Assembly: GCA_028456385.1 (NCBI GenBank)
Contig: JALNQF010000014.1
Location: 248,001 to 312,000 of the forward strand
DNA length: 64,000 nucleotides
DNA from: Ophiosphaerella korrae
Lineage: Eukaryota > Ascomycota > Dothideomycetes > Pleosporales > Phaeosphaeriaceae
Reading direction: 5' to 3'
The notes under the pieces were generated by a model. It was not told the DNA's origin and searched no databases. It saw only the letters and a list, made by a program, of their open reading frames with translations. Positions within the stretch are counted from its first letter, which is position 1, and the number at the start of each line of letters is the position of its first letter. Shown here piece after piece: positions 58,288 through 64,000 of the stretch. A program made the translations under genes and the position numbers.

Positions 58288-60027
58288 TTACTCGATAGCG
58301 ATTCGAACTGAAATCGAGCCCTTCTTCGTTTGTAGAACAATCAAGTCATGATCATAGGATATATCCTCAACCGTCGTATCCACGAGGCTCGCCCTTGGAA
58401 CAACGCGAAAGGCCATAAGAGCCGTCATAACATAGAGCTCACAGTATGCTAAGCTAAATTTACAGCGCGTTAGCCCAACTCCATCAAATGTGAAGACATA
58501 TGGACAGTGTAAAGACTTACTTCTCTCCAATACAACTCCTAGTTCCTTTGCCAAATGCAATGAGCTTCTTCTGTAATTGATAGTTTGGCTGGCCATCCTC
58601 TAGAAGCCATCGCTCTGGTAGAAACTCGTCAGGGTCAGGAAACAATTCAGTATTCCAATGGTTGATCATGGAAGTCATGCCGATAGGTGTATTCTTAGGG
58701 ATAATCCATTGAGACTTCCCATCTGCAGTTCGATAGTGCAAGTCTTCTTCGCGAGCAATTCTGGCAGACCTGTGCGAAACGCCGGGCATCGTCCGTAAAC
58801 ATTCCTGTAGAACAGCCCAGAAGTACGGACATTTTTCGAGGTCGACCCATTTCATATTCTGCGCACTGAGTCCTGCACTGGAGAAATCGGACATGAGGCG
58901 CTTATAAATGGCCGGTTTGGCGAGAACCCAATAAGTAAAAACCGTAAGGATAGCCTGGTTTGATATGGTCAGCATTCCAGTATACCAATAAATTACCCTA
59001 GCATCGACAACTTACGGCAGTAGTTTCAGTACCCGCAATCAGAAAATTAAATCCCTCGCCACTAAAGCGGTACTTTTCTTCCTCTGTCAATGTCTTCGAG
59101 CCACCCATCACTTCGGCAAAAACTCGTCCATTCTCTGGATTTTTGAGTGCAGTTCGAATGTAGCCTGGAATAGTGACATTCATCACTTTCATGACCGCTT
59201 TGATGTCCTCACCCAGATAATCAGCCATAAAAGGCAAAACCTGCGCCATCTTCCTCCCAAGAGCATTATGTCGCATCATATACGCGCTCTTGAAGAAAGA
59301 CTTCACCCAAGTCGTGAAATTAGGCTCCCAGCCTTCCTGTGCCACGAAACCCATCGGCTCACCAAAGGCATACTGGGAGATGACGTCTGCAGTGAAGCAA
59401 TTGAATGCCTCTTTGACATCAAAAGCCTCTTTCCCAGCCTCGGCAAGCATCTTGTCAGCGGTCATTTCTGCGAATTCGTGCACTTCGTCCTCGAGCTTGA
59501 GCATCTGTTGGCGAGAGAAGAACCTGCTGAAAGGAGCCTTGCGTGCGCGATGCAAATCATGGTTGACAGTAGAAAATCCCGTGACTGACACTGGTCCAGC
59601 ACCGCCAGTGTTCAGTTGATGCTGCCATTTATCACGTATACGACCCGGGCCAGCATAGATCTCGTCCGTGAAGGCAGGGTCAGAGCAGTGCAGTTCATCA
59701 GGATTGATTCTAAAAAGCGTATTAGCCTACATACCCCATGTAGACACTATTGGATTTATACCTCACGATTGGTCCATACTTCTCGTGCATCCGTGCAATA
59801 ACCTTACCATATCGGCCAACTCTCCACCAGTCGTAATAGGCTTCGTAAAGATAGGATGCAGCTGCTATCTTAGGGCCAGGGAAATGTGACAGCGGATGGA
59901 AGGGGGAGATATTATAGAGCGCGAGGGCGATCCGATATCCAACCCATAGCACTACAACGGAGACGATGCTAGAAAGTGTCGGGGTAGATTTAAAGCTATG
60001 GAACAAGCCCGATTGAGTATCCTCCAT
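58288..60027 (-). CDS. Cytochrome P450 monooxygenase
   Basis: Microsomal haem monooxygenase of the large fungal trichodiene-oxygenase-like group (family by impression only). Four exons, 59762-60027, 59016-59709, 58521-58954 and 58288-58453, give 519 residues; introns are 52, 61 and 67 nt. An N-terminal anchor (SIVSVVVLWVGYRIALAL) is followed by the proline hinge HFPGPKIAAA. Conserved motifs: I-helix AGTETT at 314-319, ExxR with E371 and R374, PERW in the PERF position, and the haem loop FGKGTRSCIGEN with Cys461. All catalytic elements are intact. The substrate is unknown. The nearest gene is the FluG-like one, same strand; there is no polyketide or peptide synthase in the window, so a metabolite cluster is not supported. 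Confidence 0.95.
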
Positions 60028-61007
60028 TCTGGCGATACACGTGGTTTGATGCCGTGTGAATCCACGATGGAAGTAAGTGAGCAGTCTATTTCGACTGCCA
60101 GGTTATTTGACCCCGTACAAGCAGGTGGGTGCTCTTGATCATAATTCCTGTGTTCTGCGTCGACCATGCCGCTTTCGTGGTCATAGGCCGTTGTGGTCGC
60201 CTGAAAAGGCTCAAGTTTGACGAAGATAAGCACCATATGAAAAATTTATCATTGGTTGCTCATTGCATGGTAGGGCTATACACTGCACTATGCATGGGTT
60301 GTTGTGGGGTCAGAGTGTAGTGCAGCCAACTATCTCTAAAGCCGGCACACCTGACGGGCGTCTTGCCTTTTCGAGTTGATGCGATCCTGCAGATCTAATT
60401 AATTTTTAACGGTGTGAGGCCGGGTACTAAAATACGTCTTGTTCACAAAGTCCTGCCATATCTCTCGGATAAGGGCGCTATCTCATACGAGGTGTAATTT
60501 ATTGAGCTCACGCGGGCACGGAACGAAGCTGAGGTCACATTCAGCTAGGCAAAGGTCTAGAAACCTATTTTTATATATGTACATGTTGAAGACCTTAGAA
60601 CCGGTGAGACATGCTATCTACTTGGTGGTGTAAGCGATCAAAAGACGGCTGGCGAGATGGTGATTGATGACGCTAGATACGCGTCGCGTTCCAAACACGA
60701 ACAGCATGAGCCACACCGAATCGACAACCGCACCTTGATACCTTGCACAACAATGCGAACAAATAACAACTTGCTTTTACATATCGGCGGTGGCGGCGAA
60801 AACACCAATGTCTCAAATATAGTCAAGACTAAAATTAGACAGAGATCTTCTCAAGAGCGCAGCCTATCGTCATCTCTCTATGCATATATGATGTGCCACG
60901 TTCCCTCAGTTCTTCAAAGCACGTGTCGGTTTAGTTCACATTCTACTAACTTTGAACATCAGCCAATCCAGATTAGAGCAATGAAAAATACGACGATCAA
61001 CCGTATT
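60028..61007. other. Intergenic region
   Basis: About 1 kb between the P450 start and the stop of the PigL_N-type gene. Mixed composition; no gene or repeat seen. Confidence 0.5.
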
Positions 61008-61960
61008 TCAAAAATCCATCATCCTAACGTCGCCGCTGAAAACTCCAACAACCGCCCTAGAATTTCTCTCAGTCCTGACTTCTCCAATTCGCTGGTTGAT
61101 TTTCCCCACAACGCTTTCAGGCATCCCCACCATAGCCTTGGAATCGTCCGAGGTTATGACTTTACCAATATCCTGACCAGTTCGTTTGGAGCGTACTTGC
61201 GAGAATACCACTCCACAACCAATCTGGTTATCCTCTAACAGACGTGACTGCTCCTCTACCTCTTTGAGAGCTAGGGTTCGCTGTGCACCGCCATCCACCT
61301 CGTCTTCCGGCTCTGTTAGCAACATTTGCTGTCGTGCCTGGACATCGTCTTGCTGTCTCTTCACAAGGTCGAGATATTTCTCTATCTTCGTCTCAAGGAT
61401 TTGTAGTTGGTCGTTCACATTCTTGCGATCGATCTCGGACAGCTTTTCGGCTCGCAACTGAGCCATCCTATCGGTTGTCGCATGAGTGCGTGGTTTATTA
61501 GGGGATGGAGATGGACTCACAGCTGGGCGCTTGTGATGGCAAATTGTACCGTAGCCTCGCACGTCTGCAACTGCGTCCTAAACGTCTGGATCTTTTCCTT
61601 GTTCCACACACTATCAGAGAAAAAATCCCTAAGGGACATCTTCGTGGTGCTTGAATGCTTCGTCCATTTCTCCAAGTTCTTGCTAAATGCATCACACGCA
61701 AGTCCACAGTTGTTGACAGCTTCCGCAACGCCCGCTCTCTTCAGATCTGCTTTTACTGCTGCCAACATCGTTTCATCTGATATGTTAATTTGCTTTAGTG
61801 CAGCTAGCGGACGCTGAATTCCTTCTAGACTAGAGGCAATGTCTTCGACAACATCATGTGCTTCTCCGAGGCCGCTGATAATATTATGCAACTGTGTGAA
61901 GCTGGTTGTAGCAACCCCTGTTATGCCAATCGCACCAGCGGTAATGCTAAATGGGTCCAT
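61008..61960 (-). CDS. Stand-alone PigL_N / STAND N-terminal domain protein
   Basis: Two exons, 61521-61960 and 61008-61467 (53-nt intron), give 299 residues. The start MDPFSITAGAIGITGVATTSF is the hallmark of the fungal STAND N-terminal domain named PigL_N (PF17111 by recall), a Helo-like helical domain with a glycine-rich first helix, followed by LHNIISGLGEAHDVVEDI and further helices to about 145. The second exon codes a coiled coil (LRAEKLSEIDRKNVNDQLQI, LDLVKRQQDDVQARQQML) and a polar tail with GCGVVFSQVRS. There is no NACHT or NB-ARC part. Such domains sit at the front of NLR-like proteins and are thought to trigger cell death. Here the domain is alone and points away from a NACHT-ankyrin gene. 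Confidence 0.82.
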
Positions 61961-62075
61961 ACTCGCGATCGCTCAACGTAAGTTTCACGGCGTCTGTACT
62001 TGAAATAAGTCGTGAATTAAATGCAGTTACCATTCAGTGAAGTTATTTCCAGAGTCTCCAGCCTGGTTTTGCACA

Positions 62076-62083
62076 GTTCAGCT
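62076..62083. repeat. Target-site duplication, left
   Basis: GTTCAGCT directly before the MITE; matches GCTCAGCT at 62469-62476 in 7 of 8 positions. Confidence 0.65.
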
Positions 62084-62468
62084 CAGGGTTGTTAATTACT
62101 CATTTTTTCAAATAATTCTGTTAGCGTGGTTTTTCAAGCTAAAATTCTAAAATTCTAAATAAAGATACTAACTATACTAAAGTATAATTGTAGTATTTTA
62201 CATTTTTCTATTAGGCCTATAACTCAAGTAATTAGTAAAAAAGGCAAAAAAATCTAATCACTCCTACTCATGAGTAATTACGCATTTTTATCGATTTTTT
62301 TGCCTTCTTTTCTCTCTCTTTAGCGCCTAAAATTTATTTTTAGAAATCTAATCATTTAGACTTAAACGTTAGTACGAGTTCTATCTATATATACAATCTT
62401 AGAATTTTAGCTTAAAAAACCACGCTAAGAAAATTATTTTTTAAAAAAAAGAGTAATTAACAACCCTG
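62084..62468. mobile_element. hAT-like MITE
   Basis: 385 bp, very AT-rich, no coding capacity. It begins CAGGGTTGTTAATTACTC and ends with the exact reverse complement; similarity of the two ends extends inward to about 65 bases (TTAGCGTGGTTTTT and AAAAAACCACGCTAA). Terminal CAGGG and an 8-bp, 7/8-matching target duplication fit the hAT superfamily. It must be moved by a transposase coded elsewhere. Confidence 0.85.
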
Positions 62469-62476
62469 GCTCAGCT
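62469..62476. repeat. Target-site duplication, right
   Basis: GCTCAGCT directly after the MITE, partner of 62076-62083. Confidence 0.65.
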
Positions 62477-62753
62477 GAGGTTAAGGACTGGCTGCAGGTA
62501 AGGAAGAGTAGTTACCTGAATACCTACATGCTCCCAAGCATGGCTTGGCGGGGGCTGAAAGCCCTCTCAGCTAATCACATAGGCGTGGGAGCGGTCAACT
62601 GGTACATCCCAGGATGTAGAGATGAAACAATTTGTGCAGCAAGCGAGGAGGCGTATTTCAATAAAACACCACATCAATCTCTCCCCGCATCTCAGCTACG
62701 TGGGGATCATATACCATTATGGACCATCAACCTTAAGCTCTTATACGTTATGA

Positions 62754-64000
62754 TGCGAAGCCGCAAATGCTGCTGGTGTAGCTCGAAATGGACCTCTAAG
62801 TCTAGAAGAGCAGGCTGCCGCTGTAGGTTTCCGGCCTTCATCCTCTGAAATTACTCTGGAGCTGGAGCAAGCATTCCAAGATGAGATTACACTGTGCCGG
62901 CCTTTCCTAAAATTACTGGATCAGAAGGTTCACCTTGTACATCAATCTGCGCGGGACTATCTACTACGAGAAGGCCGTGACAATAACACAACCCTCGAGA
63001 TGTTTCGCATCAGGCCAAAGGAGGTACACCTAGAGCTAACCCAGATGTGTCTTGGCTTAATTATGCAGAGCAATTTGTTCCATAATAGGTCATATCAAAG
63101 ATCTAGGCAGATTTCTAGTGATTCTCTGCTATTGCATTATGCAGTTGACTACTGGCCTCACCATGCCAAGTGCTCTTCGAGAGCAGTCGCTACACTCCTT
63201 GATTTTAGGCAACCTTTTTCCCAAGAGAACTCTCGTGTGCGTAACAATTGGTGGAACATCTACAAACGCAATATATATCTAGGGCTCCACAGTGATCAAC
63301 CATCATTCCTCCACCTGGTGTGCTATCTAAGCATTGTCCCGTGGATAGAAAAGTTGCTCGCTAAAAGAAGTTTGGTTCCTGGATACATGCGCGTGAACAA
63401 ACGAGATAAAAAGACGGGGGAAACGCCATTGCACTGGGCTGTTGATAACAGAGACACGGTATCGGTGCAACTGCTCCTTGATAGAGGAGCAAACATTAAC
63501 AAACGAGACAAATATTTGAATTCAGCACTAATGAATGCATGCCGTCCTGGGAACGGAGCAGTAGTACAACTATTACTCGACAAAGGAGCAGACATAAATA
63601 TGAGAGACATATCTGGGAGTTCGGCACTACGAAGGGCATGCGGGGCTGGGGATGAGACATTGGCGCGACTCCTAATAGATCGAGGTGCTGATATCGGAGA
63701 GCTCAATGGACCGCTAATGGGAGCTGTAATCGGTGGATATGAGACTTTGGTAAGATTTTTGATTGAACACGGAGCTGACGTGTATGCGAAGGATGCTACT
63801 GGTGGAACACTACTTCACTATGCGGTTATAGGCAACGACCGAGCAATGGTGCGTTTAATTGTTAGCGCAGAAGTAAAAGTGGATGCTAGGGACCAAGCCG
63901 AACAAACAGCACTTATGTTGGCATTTGAAAGAGAAGGTGTGGAAATATTGCAGTTCCTAATCGACGAAGGAGCTGACATATATGCGAAAGATGTCCGGGG
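62754..64000 (+). CDS. NACHT-ankyrin STAND protein, C-terminal part
   Basis: Open for 415 codons and past the window's end. It begins in the post-NACHT winged-helix region: GPLSLEEQAAAVGFRPSSS, CRPFLKLLDQKVHLVHQSARDYLL. A linker of about 130 residues follows, then at least six ankyrin repeats from about 63410 (GETPLHWAVDNRD, QLLLDRGANINKRD, VVQLLLDKGADINMRD, ARLLIDRGADI, VRFLIEHGADVYAKD, LQFLIDEGADIYAKD). Unlike the array near 2.4-3.2 kb, these repeats are diverged. A TGA at 62751 precedes the open part, and the expected P-loop and NACHT motifs are not found before it, so the gene is either 5'-truncated or its first part is degraded. The first in-frame ATG (62998) is too late for a sensible start. 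Confidence 0.75.

Larger units (their letters stand above)
61961..62753. other. MITE-bearing spacer between STAND-type genes
   Basis: Holds the 385-bp MITE (62084-62468). The part from 62477 to 62753 has no recognisable protein match on the plus strand, although a NACHT region would be expected here. Confidence 0.55.

Noticed and set aside
57840..60027. A secondary-metabolite cluster built on the FluG-like gene and the P450
   Set aside because: No backbone synthase, transporter or cluster regulator lies nearby; adjacency alone is weak evidence.
60657..61238. Plus-strand open frame of 193 codons
   Set aside because: It overlaps the PigL_N-type gene on the other strand, which has clear family motifs, and shows none itself.

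Overview
The window looks like nuclear DNA of a filamentous ascomycete, most likely a dothideomycete of the Pleosporales type. The evidence is short GT-AG introns of about 45-70 nt with CTNAY-like branch sites, fungal-only families (Slm PH protein, WSC sensor, AA9 monooxygenase, HET and STAND proteins, DUF2985/DUF3632), and AT-rich tracts where CAG/CAA codons have become TAG/TAA, as repeat-induced point mutation (RIP) would do. The species assignment is inference. I joined exons by eye; reading frame was checked across every junction given.

Layout. Bases 1-6.5 kb are a decayed repeat-rich block: a HET-TPR-ankyrin pseudogene with inverted copies of a repeat on both sides, and a pogo-type transposase remnant. 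From 6.5 to 21 kb lies a conserved core: phosphatidylserine synthase, GAR1, cytosolic threonyl-tRNA synthetase, a metzincin-like protease with a jacalin tail, a Whi5/Nrm1-like G1/S repressor, a DUF3632 protein and a secreted RNase T1. From 21 to 32.4 kb is an accessory block: a kinase fragment, a large intact HET protein, a HET-ankyrin gene with one nonsense codon, a small membrane protein and a frameshifted esterase. From 32.9 to 60 kb housekeeping and secreted functions return: a four-helix membrane protein, a DUF2985 membrane protein, a damaged small gene, a zinc-finger-like protein, an AA9 monooxygenase, an Slm1-like TORC2 effector, a WSC stress sensor, a helical protein of unknown function, a FluG-like fusion and a P450. 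From 61 kb to the end is a second STAND-type block: a stand-alone PigL_N-type protein, a hAT-like MITE, and a NACHT/ankyrin gene that runs off the edge.

Two themes stand out. First, five genes of the fungal allorecognition/NLR type occur here in different states: intact, single-nonsense, heavily mutated and split. Second, the wall and stress machinery (WSC sensor, Slm1 and PS synthase, all linked to plasma-membrane homeostasis in yeast) is in the same window, although nothing shows co-regulation. GAR1 and threonyl-tRNA synthetase share a 397-bp divergent promoter. Two genes appear to use GC-AG introns. No tRNA, rRNA or CRISPR array was found.
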